In this document: positions 24,901-31,013 of the stretch, one piece after another
Layout: every line of letters begins with the position of its first letter
Position numbering within the stretch: position 1 is the first letter of the stretch
Assembly: GCA_950295325.1 (NCBI GenBank)
Contig: OX485805.1
Coordinates: forward strand, 42,556,758-42,620,757
Direction: 5' to 3'
DNA: 64,000 bases
Source: Polytrichum commune
Lineage: Eukaryota; Streptophyta; Polytrichopsida; Polytrichales; Polytrichaceae
Notes under the pieces: generated by a model
Databases searched by the model: none
Seen by the model: the letters and a program-made list of their open reading frames with translations, nothing else
Told to the model about the DNA's origin: nothing
Made by a program: the position numbers and the translations under genes

Positions 24901-27864
24901 TTGGAGGATCTTACCATACAATTCTATCGTAGGATCATGTGATAGAATTCAACATGTTATAATTTTGGACTTGAACGTAGTCCGGTTTTACTAATTATCG
25001 AATTCTTACCCCTCATATTTTGTAAGTGAAGGTGTTAAGGGCGAACCATTTAATGTCCCGAGTTTGAAACATTCTACATGTGTAGGTGGCGACTTGCTAA
25101 GTGGAAGCTGAACAACGTGTATGTAGAGAGAGAGAAGGTGAATGAGAGGCCCATGCACTACCAATCGATTGAGCGCATGCATGTCCGGCTTACCCCGGCA
25201 CCTTACGAGTGGGTTTCTCAACAATTCCGAATCTTTCCTCACCTCATCGATTTCAAGTTCGTGAAGCTCGGGACGATGAAGATGAAGGTATTTCAACAAT
25301 CCCATCACCACGATATTAAAGTTCGTGTGTTGAAGGAGGCATAACACCTAATACTGCATCACGGTACCCATGATCAGCATCAGGTTAACGGGCTCAAATT
25401 CATGCCAGTACCTATGTACAGGCGTTATCTTTTATTTTATCCGTGTGTTGAAGTAACTAATTAAAGATGCTTACAAAATGAATGACCGATTATCACTACG
25501 TGAATTACATTGTGACCGTCCACTTATGAAAGATTTTGGTATATTTAACATTTGCATCTAATCTCTTGATTTGCAAAGTAACATGATTTCATCCATGTTA
25601 CGCAGCTTAAGTGTCACATTTTCATTCAAACCGTTATACCGTGCAATCATCCCACCAAAATTCATCCGCTCACCCTATTCACATTTACCAAAAAACCCTA
25701 TCCACAAAAGCAAATGTAAATGCCCACCAATGTCGGGACCTGAGATGTTTTTTTATCAAATTTATGTTTGTGTCGAGCGTTGTTTTTGCAAGAGAATTAA
25801 TAGTTAAATCACAAATTGTTTAAGCCTATTGCATTGCTTGAATGGGGTCCATTCTAATAGTATAATCTAGTAGAGGCACCTATTCCCGATGTAGGTCCCA
25901 TCGGCAATCTATAGGGTGTCATAAATTTGATAAGGCTGAGACTGAATTTTGATTAGGTTGGAACCAATAATGTCATGACACATGTCTTATTTTTTAGTAC
26001 TAAAAGTGAGGGATGAACATTAAAATGAGTGGTTATGGAAAACTCTAAACATTGGTGATATGTTTCGGTCAACTTTTGGCTTCAAAGATTCATTATAATT
26101 TCACTTTAAGGAATAGAATTACAAAAAAATTGCAATCCTCCTAATTTCTATCTTCAAATTTTGTTGCAGATAGCACTAGTACAAAATTATCATGGATTCC
26201 GGTGTGGTCGAATTTACATTCACAAGCAAGACAAATTGTCGGTCAAGTTTCACTATTGGCACGGCTTGGTACAAATCTCGGACGTGCCTTTGATATAGCT
26301 TACTAGTGTCAAAGCTCCATTTGACATGGTTTGCTTTACATACATTTACATGAATGGGGTTGATTTTACACACACATTACAAGTCCCAAATTACACGTGT
26401 TTAAATGGGGCTTGTCAAACAAACCTTACTATTCAATTGCGTTAGTTGTGTGGGTTGTTATGTTTTGGTTTGGTTATGTATGTTATGTTGTTGATTCATT
26501 TCAACTGAATTCCACAAGATCAATTTGGAGTTTTTAATGCTAAATTTGGGATCAAATTTGTTTCACAAGTGTAAATTTCAGCTATAGAATCATTCACTAA
26601 CATCATTAAGTTTACATGCGTGAAGCAAGGTTGTTGTAAAAAACATGTAATTCATCAATAGCGCAATATATTTGCAGATTTTTAAAATTTGTGCAAGGCG
26701 TGTGCTTTGGGACTCTTATGTTGATAGTGTATATGATGATGTTGCAAAAGTATAACAATACTAGCATCATAATAATCTAACAATTTTTATATGTTTTTTC
26801 ATGTGGTGATTGTAGATCGCCCCTGGCATGTACACCATCCTACGTGTTTACTTTCGTGCTTCGGTGCTTGGATTTCATAGCAGCCATGTCAATCTCTAAA
26901 CCCTTAACCCTCACATGTCAATCCACTCTTCAAATACAACTAAACTTTGTGTATGAAGGAAAAAAATGTAATATTTGATTATAGATGAAGAAAACTATGC
27001 CAAAAAAAACCAACCCGGCTTGCAATTGCTAAACAACTGCATATTTGTATTTTTTGTTTAGTGAGTGAAATTTTAGGAATTTGGGGGCGTGTAATATACC
27101 ATTGTAAAGGTCTTGAAAATACCTTTCCAACAGTATATTACACGCCCCAAGAATTTTAAAATTGCATTCGCAAAAAATAAAATAAAATATATAGTCGTTT
27201 AGCGACTGCAGACCAGGCTGGTCAAAACAACTGCAACTGATTTCGGCTGCGGGTTTTTTTCGGCATAGTTTTCTACTAGTGAAAATTCACATTTCAAAAG
27301 CTATTCACTATGATTCCCAAAAACATCAAGGTCAACTCTCTTGTTCCTTGTTTGGATTCACCTTACGTGCTCATATAGTCTATGTTTTGTTACCAAACCT
27401 CTCCATGCACGCCACAAAATCTTAAAAGTGTCCTTAATAGGTGCGTTAAACTCCCCTAAACCAAGGCTTCGATTGATATTTGGGCCTCCAACTTTCTCTT
27501 GTAGGCGGAAATTGTGACCGACATGGACATGTTTCACCTCCCGATACGAGCGATTGTAATCGAGGGCGAGCCTCCGATAGACCTCGACGACGTGATAGAC
27601 GAGGAGGACCGCGACCCGTGTGACGACCCGATCGATCCGTGGGGGTCCTTCATTTTGTGCCGGAGGTGCCTCACACATCACTTGGCATGGTGGTCCAAGA
27701 ACCTCGGGTACTACGAGTGCCAAAAGTGTTGGCATTTCCATATCACGCAAGAATGGCTCGACGCCTTAGCGGAGAAAGAATTGCAAGCCAAAATCGACCG
27801 AGTAAAGAAAGCTTCCAATCGTGAGGGCGAGGAGCCGGGTATCATTGGGCCACCTTGGGTGTGA
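573..27864 (+). CDS. SPAG17: SPAG17/PF6-like central-pair protein, 3' part of the gene (28 exons)
   Basis: SPAG17 (Chlamydomonas PF6) is a very large scaffold of the C1a projection of the central-pair microtubules in motile cilia and flagella. In the window, 28 exons (one tentative, 22680-22727) join in continuous phase into about 1783 codons ending at TGA 27862-27864; the start lies upstream. Seen in order: an N-proximal region, a 15-proline run, HADGTHIYSEI- and DGN-type beta-rich segments spread over many exons, charged Pro/Glu linkers, a large helical block (exons 15-18), a second Pro/Cys-rich linker, then a PapD/ASH-like beta domain from 'FRIFPHLIDF' (exon 25) to 'IVTDMDMFHLPI' (exon 28), and a C-terminal C-x2-C/C-x2-C module. 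The order of repeated DGT-type motifs, Pro-rich linkers and a C-terminal PapD-like domain is the SPAG17 pattern as I know it. Nearly all introns are phase 0. The alternative is another ASH-domain flagellar protein (CFAP/HYDIN class), which I judge less likely. Confidence 0.82.
1075..1160. repeat. Dispersed repeat 'GATGAGGAATC', copy 1
   Basis: The motif ATGAGGAATCGAAAAGCCAT with its flanks recurs at 8398-8520 and 27978-28060 (same strand) and at 60118-60200 (opposite strand), with conserved flanking words (TTATGGGG, GAATATTGGG-like). It lies in the intron between exons 1 and 2. Confidence 0.55.
1340..1424 (+). CDS. SPAG17: SPAG17-like exon 2
   Basis: The tgtacag acceptor supplies the third base of the Arg codon left open by exon 1, and the frame then reads YDRDEDCILKGIY...EWEGTVPSQ up to CAG|GTGATA. 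The phase match with exon 1 is the main support. Confidence 0.75.
2463..2672 (+). CDS. SPAG17: SPAG17-like exon 3
   Basis: It is 70 codons in phase 0 from aatgtgcag|ATG to AAG|GTAAAT. It reads MGFYDFVANMHAPSPSM... and ends in PIQWEPSTTVIK. The frame stays open to about 2400, so an upstream acceptor is possible, but this one fits the phase and has a good CAG. Confidence 0.7.
3344..3590 (+). CDS. SPAG17: SPAG17-like exon 4
   Basis: It starts after attgtgtag as DGNLVLLRGYGPDD and ends ...EVIAEAT with one base of a split codon before GTAAGT. The residues around DGILVCFFIAADGTMSMQV are the alternating beta-strand/DGT pattern found repeatedly in SPAG17. Confidence 0.78.
4348..4735. mobile_element. 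MITE-like inverted-repeat element with central hairpin
   Basis: The ends form imperfect terminal inverted repeats of about 35 bp: GGGTTGGTTCATACGGAGTC at the left and, at the right, the complement of a stretch ending TGAATTGGACC; both continue into AAGTCC(C/T)AAGTCCC. A separate 18-bp perfect hairpin lies inside (4506-4557). It has no coding capacity and sits in the intron before exon 5. Confidence 0.55.
4506..4557. repeat. Perfect 18-bp stem with ~15-nt loop
   Basis: TTGTGTTGAGAGTTGGGT and its exact reverse complement are separated by about 15 bases. The stem extends by about five more pairs with one bulge. It lies in the middle of the 4348-4735 element, suggesting a nested palindromic design. 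Confidence 0.65.
4802..4872 (+). CDS. SPAG17: SPAG17-like exon 5, 15-proline linker
   Basis: The acceptor at 4800-4801 completes an Asp codon; the exon reads DSEESNTS, then 15 consecutive prolines (CCA codons switching to CCT), then Ala, ending GCG|GTAAGT. On DNA it looks like a (CCA)n(CCT)n microsatellite, but splice borders and phase show that it is coding. Length variation between individuals is likely. Confidence 0.75.
5095..5121 (+). CDS. SPAG17: SPAG17-like exon 6, 27-bp microexon
   Basis: The sequence is gatgcag|NTPKVDEPK|GTAAGT, nine codons with both ends in phase 0. Good borders and Lys/Pro-rich composition like the neighbouring linkers support it, but a microexon called by eye needs transcript evidence. 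Confidence 0.6.
5588..5614. repeat. (TA)n microsatellite
   Basis: A TA dinucleotide run in an intron; frames through it encode an artificial YIYIYI string. Confidence 0.85.
6224..6388 (+). CDS. SPAG17: SPAG17-like exon 7
   Basis: It is 55 codons, phase 0 to 0, from tttgaag|GTT to CAG|GTAAAT. It reads VPVEGEEGEGQNELPI... and ends with the beta-rich segment WRCVLPSGTVVRYKQNGDAQ, a DGT-like repeat of this protein. Confidence 0.75.
7438..7472. repeat. (TA)n followed by (TCA)n microsatellite
   Basis: A TA run runs directly into about six TCA triplets. It is intronic; frames across it are spurious. Confidence 0.85.
7682..7780 (+). CDS. SPAG17: SPAG17-like exon 8
   Basis: It is 33 codons from tttcatttag|GTG to CAG|GTGAAA: VLCRQGNVSDFRKDF...TANNQGFLVLQ. 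It continues the beta-hairpin pattern of exon 7 (a LY-x-DGNVS type segment). Confidence 0.75.
7835..8065. repeat. Dispersed repeat, inverted copy at 49280-49525
   Basis: Shared segments with the opposite strand of 49280-49525 include GTCAATTGACATG-like, CATCTACATTTTCTTCTAAAAT, CATGCCTA and TTGACAAA cores in the same relative order. It is intronic and non-coding. Confidence 0.55.
8398..8520. repeat. Dispersed repeat 'GATGAGGAATC', copy 2
   Basis: Contains AGATGAGGAATCAAAAGCCA followed by ACAATGGGCC. Same family as 1075, 27978 and 60118. Confidence 0.55.
8692..8737 (+). CDS. SPAG17: SPAG17-like exon 9
   Basis: The 46-bp exon ttctag|KVPAKEDVHVEPEAA ends with one base of a Gly codon before GTAAGA. 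It is a charged linker, supported by borders and by phase agreement with exon 10. Confidence 0.65.
9575..9985 (+). CDS. SPAG17: SPAG17-like exon 10
   Basis: It encodes about 137 residues. A Lys/Pro linker (APPPKKASIKVTPPP) is followed by LAHFYDPDTGDEVMTREDLV and VQHADGTHIYSEIREI, among the most characteristic segments of the family here. GC content jumps well above the flanking introns. The acceptor is gggtaaag after a long T/C tract; the donor is G|GTAGGG at 9986. The frame would stop at GTC TAG (9994-9996) if unspliced. Confidence 0.8.
10822..11207 (+). CDS. SPAG17: SPAG17-like exon 11, Pro/Glu-rich linker
   Basis: The acceptor caaatgcag completes Glu; the exon encodes EGDRKGSKIEAKK..., a long Pro-rich section (EVPPWVWPPLGPEPEL, then PPPEEPEPETPPPIPPE) and STTWHVRKEGLAKVHGK before GTGAGG. 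Opposite-strand frames over this exon are shadows of its Pro/Gly codons. Confidence 0.78.
12110..12390. repeat. Dispersed repeat, direct copy at 56655-56930
   Basis: Both copies run from TCTTCATTGAAAACCT through a TGTACTAA segment and GTGATAAATGCCTC to a CTTTATTA / TCACTTTC end in the same order and orientation. It lies in the intron before exon 12. Confidence 0.6.
12405..12644. mobile_element. GGTAGA-family MITE, truncated copy
   Basis: The right half of the family is present: AAGTTCAACAGTCAACATAG, ...GACCTATACAACTATTCAATG, CGAGAAGTGGGCTAGTCGGG and terminal AAGACCCATCTAC. The left half is missing or displaced (a similar fragment in inverted orientation is at 11880-12005). Confidence 0.65.
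12691..12939 (+). CDS. SPAG17: SPAG17-like exon 12
   Basis: It is 83 codons, phase 0, from gagcag|ATC to GTG|GTATGG. It reads IGAGVCVEFSTVDGHYAATW... and ends NTNGNYIFDV. It is a beta-rich segment with VDGHY and PGGAILYAVG turns, like the exon 7-10 repeats. Confidence 0.8.
13620..14029. mobile_element. hAT-like MITE, copy 1 (410 bp)
   Basis: The ends are terminal inverted repeats of about 45 bp, imperfect: left CACGGGTAGATCACTCCATT..., right the complement of CACGGGGAGGTCACTTCATT.... It is flanked on both sides by the same 8 bases GTTTTTGT (13612-13619 and 14030-14037), a target-site duplication of the length made by hAT transposases. The interior is AT-rich without an ORF. A second copy in opposite orientation is at 53753-54163. 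It lies in the intron before exon 13. Confidence 0.85.
14788..15058 (+). CDS. SPAG17: SPAG17-like exon 13
   Basis: It starts after a strong tttcttgcag as VEGSLVYTDNAGCGFKVYG and continues into a helical EEYEKLLEAWAKEMPEGLQD segment, ending ...RASLLAA + one base before GTTTGG. The intron before it carries a hAT-like MITE (13620-14029). Confidence 0.8.
15697..15836 (+). CDS. SPAG17: SPAG17-like exon 14, Lys-rich linker
   Basis: It starts after ttttacag and completes Glu: APTDAESKKKSIGKAGEK ... SSKASASPEE before GTATCA. It is low-complexity Lys/Glu/Ser with no domain and presumably a disordered linker. Confidence 0.75.
16157..16921 (+). CDS. SPAG17: SPAG17-like exon 15, largest exon
   Basis: It is 255 codons, phase 0 to 0, from caaatag|GGT to GAG|GTATCT. 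It has a Pro-rich start (PPGEWKPPVPL), then HPRLFVIHEGGHGYEFL with a TEEVYQLYEVAKFY helix, an EESEKSTN-like acidic stretch, and a long helical part (YRQIVETPFISEETRGNIDK). The frame stays open about 290 bases past the donor, which I treat as intron. Confidence 0.8.
17648..17962 (+). CDS. SPAG17: SPAG17-like exon 16, coiled coil
   Basis: It is 105 codons from atttgtag|AAA to CAG|GTTTTC. The first half (ARRMIRQTQREAAKKSAELA...LLQEQIDEDW) is a predicted coiled coil; the second half reads VEKKDGTFVCMHKPTDLLQ and IRFLFFHAEEGLRYLFICQ. Confidence 0.8.
18060..18176. repeat. Inverted repeat, 33-nt arms, ~51-nt loop
   Basis: Arms 18060-18092 and 18144-18176 pair with 4 mismatches (core CAATGGGACTAACA, with one A/G difference). 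It is intronic; a short element remnant or foldback. Confidence 0.65.
18361..18822. mobile_element. MITE-like element, 22-bp TIRs
   Basis: The left end TAAGGTAGGAATACCATAAC and the right end, whose complement is TTAAGGTAGGAATATCATAA, differ at one position over the core. It has about 460 bp without coding capacity, in the intron between exons 16 and 17. No clear target-site duplication was seen. Confidence 0.6.
19214..19366 (+). CDS. SPAG17: SPAG17-like exon 17
   Basis: It is 51 codons, phase 0, from atatgcag|CAA to GAG|GTAATC: QRAMEEKRWSIEIMPQSPKS, then an acidic helix TQDEENQLTDLFSGMIEKVE. It was found by phase and borders, because the frame is closed on both sides. Confidence 0.75.
19657..19746 (+). 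CDS. SPAG17: SPAG17-like exon 18
   Basis: It is 30 codons, phase 0: catggcag|VLAQETLKARDEEKIRKEGE ... SEL|GTAAGT. It is a charged helix continuing the helical block of exons 15-17. Confidence 0.75.
20842..20937 (+). CDS. SPAG17: SPAG17-like exon 19
   Basis: It is 32 codons, phase 0: tgtggcag|LVHKDPLQDFTAEYSSDDEE ... PPKP|GTAAGC. It has an acidic SSDDEEQE cluster and then Pro-rich sequence. Confidence 0.75.
21035..21256. mobile_element. GGGACAC-family MITE, copy 1
   Basis: The left end ATGGTGGGACACTAGTGTCC and the right end GGGACATTGGTGTCTCGCCA are inverted repeats. The interior (GGTTTTGTGGTTGTAAGTGA, GATCGAAAATAAAAACCAAC, TGCTTTGATCGCCTTCAACT) matches 28116-28337 closely in the same orientation. 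It lies in the intron after exon 19. Confidence 0.7.
21257..21690. repeat. Two-copy tandem duplication (unit ~270 bp) in an intron
   Basis: The segment from GTGCATG-(g/a)A-CAATTGGAT through GCTCACATGGTCAAATGAA and TCTCCACTTCTAATGCCCCC to CCTATGC-ATCAAC is present at about 21260-21420 and again at about 21532-21690. It is non-coding. Confidence 0.65.
22053..22079 (+). CDS. SPAG17: SPAG17-like exon 20, 27-bp microexon
   Basis: Nine codons, tttgtgcag|VKKNEPRPK|GTATAT, phase 0 at both ends. It has the same length as exon 6 and a similar Lys/Pro composition. Confidence 0.6.
22680..22727 (+). CDS. SPAG17: Possible extra SPAG17-like exon 21
   Basis: A strong tcatttcag acceptor is followed by 16 codons (AQKNLQEPPLHKGYKI) and ATA|GTAAAT, phase 0 to 0. 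It can be included or skipped without breaking the frame, so it may be a cassette exon or a chance match. Confidence 0.4.
22786..22896 (+). CDS. SPAG17: SPAG17-like exon 22, second Pro-rich linker
   Basis: A T-run and gtgcag precede AIKNIRPTLPPHICKPPTPP, then CTC, nine prolines and IQVCT before GTAAGT. Four cysteines among prolines are unusual for the rest of this protein. Confidence 0.75.
23645..23746 (+). CDS. SPAG17: SPAG17-like exon 23
   Basis: It is 34 codons, phase 0: tctttcag|VPEKCVVATIPKPPEL...REAWRLKRQ|GTATGA. It is a linker followed by a basic helix that continues into exon 24. Confidence 0.75.
24436..24542 (+). CDS. SPAG17: SPAG17-like exon 24
   Basis: It begins after atatgtag: AEKEARAKILGPNWMIPQEF ... 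RGRLFRK and two bases of a Pro codon before GTGAGT. Confidence 0.77.
25086..25287 (+). CDS. SPAG17: SPAG17-like exon 25, start of PapD/ASH-like domain
   Basis: The first base completes Pro (phase match with exon 24); it continues WRLAKWKLNNVYVEREKVNE. From QQFRIFPHLIDFKFVKLGTM it enters the first strands of a PapD/ASH-type beta sandwich (family pattern F-P--IDFG-V--G). The donor is AAG|GTATTT. Confidence 0.8.
26170..26268 (+). CDS. SPAG17: SPAG17-like exon 26, middle of PapD-like domain
   Basis: It is 33 codons: ttgttgcag|IALVQNYHGFRCGRIYIH...VKFHYWHGL|GTACAA. It corresponds to the 'L-N-G--CRF-I-P---L-V-Y-PG' strands of the ASH fold; the usual final Pro-Gly is His-Gly here. Confidence 0.75.
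26816..26887 (+). CDS. SPAG17: SPAG17-like exon 27, PapD-like domain
   Basis: The sequence is gattgtag|IAPGMYTILRVYFRASVLGF-HSSH. IAPGM is the expected loop of the ASH domain. The only phase-0 donor before the in-frame TAA (26897-26899) is CAT|GTCAAT, a weak GT site, so this 3' border is less certain than the others. Confidence 0.7.
26978..27281. mobile_element. CACTA-like foldback element in the last SPAG17 intron
   Basis: The right end, read on the complement, is CACTAGTAGAAAACTATGCC; the left end has a decayed form with the same GAAAACTATGCC. Further in, AAATTTTAGGAATTTGGGGGCG and its near-complement, both with GGGGCGTGTAATATA, flank a ~35-nt loop, so almost the whole ~300 bp folds back on itself. 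CACTAGTAGAAAA is a typical terminus of plant CACTA (En/Spm) elements. It has no coding capacity. Confidence 0.65.
27505..27864 (+). CDS. SPAG17: SPAG17-like terminal exon 28 with zinc-ribbon-like tail
   Basis: It starts after tctcttgtag as AEIVTDMDMFHLPIRAIVIE, the last strands of the PapD-like domain. A very acidic linker (DLDDVIDEEDRDPCDD) and then about 65 residues follow, with CRRC (27658-27669), 16 residues, CQKC (27718-27729) and WHFH, and then a helix (LAEKELQAKIDRVKK), ending GPPWV, TGA. The four cysteines suggest a zinc-ribbon-like module; I do not recall one in animal SPAG17. Confidence 0.8.
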   Translation, partial: AEIVTDMDMFHLPIRAIVIEGEPPIDLDDVIDEEDRDPCDDPIDPWGSFILCRRCLTHHLAWWSKNLGYYECQKCWHFHITQEWLDALAEKELQAKIDRVKKASNREGEEPGIIGPPWV

Positions 27865-27977
27865 GTTGTGAGAGACCTAAATCTCACCTCGAGGTCCATA
27901 AGAGAGAGAAGAAACACTGACCCCTGGTAGGATCAGCATGATTGAAATGCCCGTTCCCGAGGTCCATAACATTTGTT

Positions 27978-28060
27978 GAACTTCTTATGGGGTCATCCGT
28001 AGATGAGGAATCGAAAGCTACCATTGCAACAAGTATAACACGGAGAGTCGGGTATTGGAT
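27978..28060. repeat. Dispersed repeat 'GATGAGGAATC', copy 3
   Basis: CTTATGGGGTCATCCGTAGA, then TGAGGAATCGAAAGC and CATTGCAACAAGTATAA. The closest relative is the inverted copy at 60118-60200. It may overlap the SPAG17 3' UTR. Confidence 0.55.
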
Positions 28061-28115
28061 CACCCTAGGTGTGACTTGCTGGAAATCTAAATTTTATATC
28101 AACAATTGAACCTTC

Positions 28116-28337
28116 TGGCGGGACAGCGGTGTCCCAAAAATATTGGAGCCTCCCTGGTGATTGGTTTTGTGGTTAAAAGTGATCGAAAATAAAAACCAAC
28201 TTCGAATGTCACAGTGTATACGAGACGTCGAGATAATCCCAACGTTGCTTTGATCGCCTTCAACTAGACCATTTTTGACGTTGACACGGACTTTAGGGTT
28301 TAACCGGTGTACTATGGGACACACCGGCGTCCCGCCA
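28116..28337. mobile_element. GGGACAC-family MITE, copy 2
   Basis: The left end TGGCGGGACAGCGGTGTCCC and the right end GGGACACACCGGCGTCCCGC are inverted repeats around the same ~180-bp interior as 21035-21256. GC-rich termini on an AT-rich core make it stand out from its surroundings. Confidence 0.72.
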
Positions 28338-30319
28338 TAAGATTCAATTCTTTTGATTCAATCGATCTCATCCAACAATTTCTTTCCAAAAATAGTGGGC
28401 CAAAGCCATACACATCAAGACCCATTTAAGGTTGACCCTAGTTTCTACATATTGCACATAATATGCTAGCTTGTCAAAGGTACCAATTTAGGGCAAGAGT
28501 GTTAGCATACCGTAGGCCTTAGTAATGTTATAGAGATGCATTATGTAGATCTTTGCAATGAATGTAGATCACAAGGACGAATCTATCCGAAATGAGAAGT
28601 TTTGGATGCGTGGGTGGGCATGCAAACAATGTCAATTTGCTTGAGTTTTTTTTTTGGGGTGATGATAGATGGCATATATAACTTTTTTCAAAATTGGGTC
28701 AAGTTTTCCTTAAAGGATGTTATCCATTGTCAACATAAATGTGTCGAATTCTTATGTGCAATGGAGGAAAATGTTTTACCAGCTTAATTCAAAGGAAACA
28801 TTAAAGTTTTGATAATCAAAAGGCTCAATGCCATTTCTTATAACACAAGTTTTTCCATCAAATTTTATAGTTGACCACTCAAAATTTGAAGCTGTAAGAA
28901 TTTCTTCTCCCCAAGTTAGCAAGTATCGTGAAGAAATGTGGTGTTACAAATATGTTGAATTTAGAGCACGAGAAACTAATTGTTAATATGTTTTCTATAA
29001 TAGACAAGCACTCAATGATCATAACATGTGGTAAACAAACTTATAACTTTTTGTGATATAGTTTTGACCTGAGGTAATTTGCATGGGTAAAGAGTCAACC
29101 TATTTGCAAGGTCAACCTAATTTCACATATCAATGTAGTTCGCTTTGAATGTTGTGCACTCAAATTAAATTTCAAGCTCAATTAACATGAAATGATGTAT
29201 CATTCCTTAGTATATGATATGTATATGATATTTTTGAATGCTCTCAATTCTTGACACATTAAGAATCTACATGTGCTCACCACACTTTTAAATATTCCAA
29301 CTTTAAGCTACATAATCTTCATCTATAAGGAATTAGGTGATGTAAACCATGAAAATGCTTCAACGGAGTAAAACCAAGTTATTTGAGGCCAAAAACCATA
29401 TGGATATGATCTACTAATCAATAACACCAACTTTTCTTTACAAGTTTTTACTTGCTAACCATTTCACAACAAATGAACAATACATGTTGCTTTGTGAAAA
29501 GGGCTTGAGCCTTGAACAATTATAGTAGAATCACATGCCGAACTTTAATTTTTGGAGTCATTACAAACCTCTCGAGATAGATGTACAACTCTACACAACC
29601 AAATGAGCTTAGAAATGCTAGTAAACTCTAATAAAATTGTGCACAACTGCGCAACTAGGTTCAACCCGGGTATCAGTTAGGGTATGTGTACAAGTGTAAA
29701 ATACATGGCTTGATGGGTATTATCACATCCTTTTATACCAATATAGATACCCTCTTAATATTTGCACATATACCATTGCAAAATTCCATGATTTTGGACA
29801 TTTTACAAATATTTTCAGTATTGTGACCCCGCCAAATATCAAATTAAAATCTCTCTTTCAATGCCCTTAAGCCATTAATCCATGTGTAGCACCGGTCTTG
29901 ATGTTGAGTTTAGAGCCTGATTCCGCAACACCGGACTTGCTTAGGCATATCTCAATTTTCTACAATGGAGATGCACACAATTTTGCCATTAATATATATT
30001 ATAAGATACAAGGTCCTATTGTGGGCACTTGAAAGTCCAATGTAAAATTTCATTGATGGATCAGATCCAAAACTAACTCATGGTCAACAACTGTAATGAA
30101 TCATGAAGACAGTCATTTCAAGTTTCAAGTTTCACAATATGAAAATTTATAAGAGGTCAAAGTGAACATTTATGTTTCTCTTTTTAGCAATTTACGTAGA
30201 CCTTTCTATAACACATATTGAACCTAGAATGGTATCTATATTTTGAGCACAGAGTCCAATCTCAACTATGACATGTGTCTTTGTGGTGTCCGTTTTCAAC
30301 TACGAGCCCTTGCCATATA

Positions 30320-30634
30320 AGGTAGACATTCCTTATCAAATGCTCTTCTTATTAAGAAAATTACATTTGACTGATATGTGAATTGATGCGGCTCCAAGAA
30401 CGTGCTCAAAATATGATAACCATTCCAACCTCAATAGTCAACGTAACTATGTAGACCTATATGACCATTCAATGAGCACAAGAATCTTCACTTTGATAAT
30501 GAAAAAAATACTCATATGAACTCCAAAAAGTATGAGGAAAGCGGCTACAACCTCGTACTAATCGTGTGTGTCATGTCCTAGGAGAAGTGGATTAGTCGGG
30601 AAAAAGTAACCATTTTAAGACCCATCCATCTACC
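30320..30634. mobile_element. GGTAGA-family MITE, copy next to the AMID gene 3' end
   Basis: The left end AAGGTAGACATTCCTTATCA and the right end ...AAGACCCATCCATCTACC are inverted. The interior has the family words CAATGAGCACAAGAATCTTC and CCTAGGAGAAGTGGATTAGT. It ends about 110 bp from the stop codon at 30744, so it may contribute the 3' UTR or polyadenylation region. Confidence 0.7.
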
Positions 30635-30743
30635 TAACACCACCCAAATAGATGGGTGTCCAATAAAGAAGAAAGAGCGATCAACAACATATTAGGGCAT
30701 CACACATACGCACCTTTATTTTATCGAGTTGATGAGAGTGGTG

Positions 30744-31013
30744 TCACAAGGGTTTGATGCCGAGCTCGTCCCTTGCTTTACCAACAAAGAGATCCTTGTT
30801 CTTCACCAAACCGGGCAGGCACCCTAGAAACGTGCCACACGACACTTGCGCTAGTGCATCTCTCCGCCCAAGCGACACTATGGCCACCGGTGCCTTCATT
30901 GTTGTGTACGATTTGAGGTTTTTGGAGCTCGTGTTGGGCTCTTTGATCAACTTCTTAATGTTCTCCGCGACGACCTCCGCATGTAGAGATGCAAAGTAGC
31001 CTTGCTTAATCTC
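30744..31013 (-). CDS. AMID-like exon 6 (C-terminus)
   Basis: After gtgtag: EIKQGYFASLHAEVVAENIK, then PVAIVSLGRRDALAQVSCGT and LVKNKDLFVGKARDELGIKP-L, stop at 30744-30746. It matches the characteristic AMID/FSP1 C-terminal pattern (AIVSLGR-DA, DLFVGK). Confidence 0.92.
   Translation of the reverse strand, partial: EIKQGYFASLHAEVVAENIKKLIKEPNTSSKNLKSYTTMKAPVAIVSLGRRDALAQVSCGTFLGCLPGLVKNKDLFVGKARDELGIKPL

Larger units (their letters stand above)
27865..30319. other. Intergenic, SPAG17 3' end to MITE near the AMID 3' end
   Basis: No gene was found. It holds a 'GATGAGGAATC' repeat (27978-28060), a GGGACAC-family MITE (28116-28337), and about 2 kb of AT-rich sequence without open frames of interest. 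Fragments of the GGTAGA-family occur at about 30225-30310. The flanking genes are convergent, so both 3' UTRs must end here or just downstream. Confidence 0.6.
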
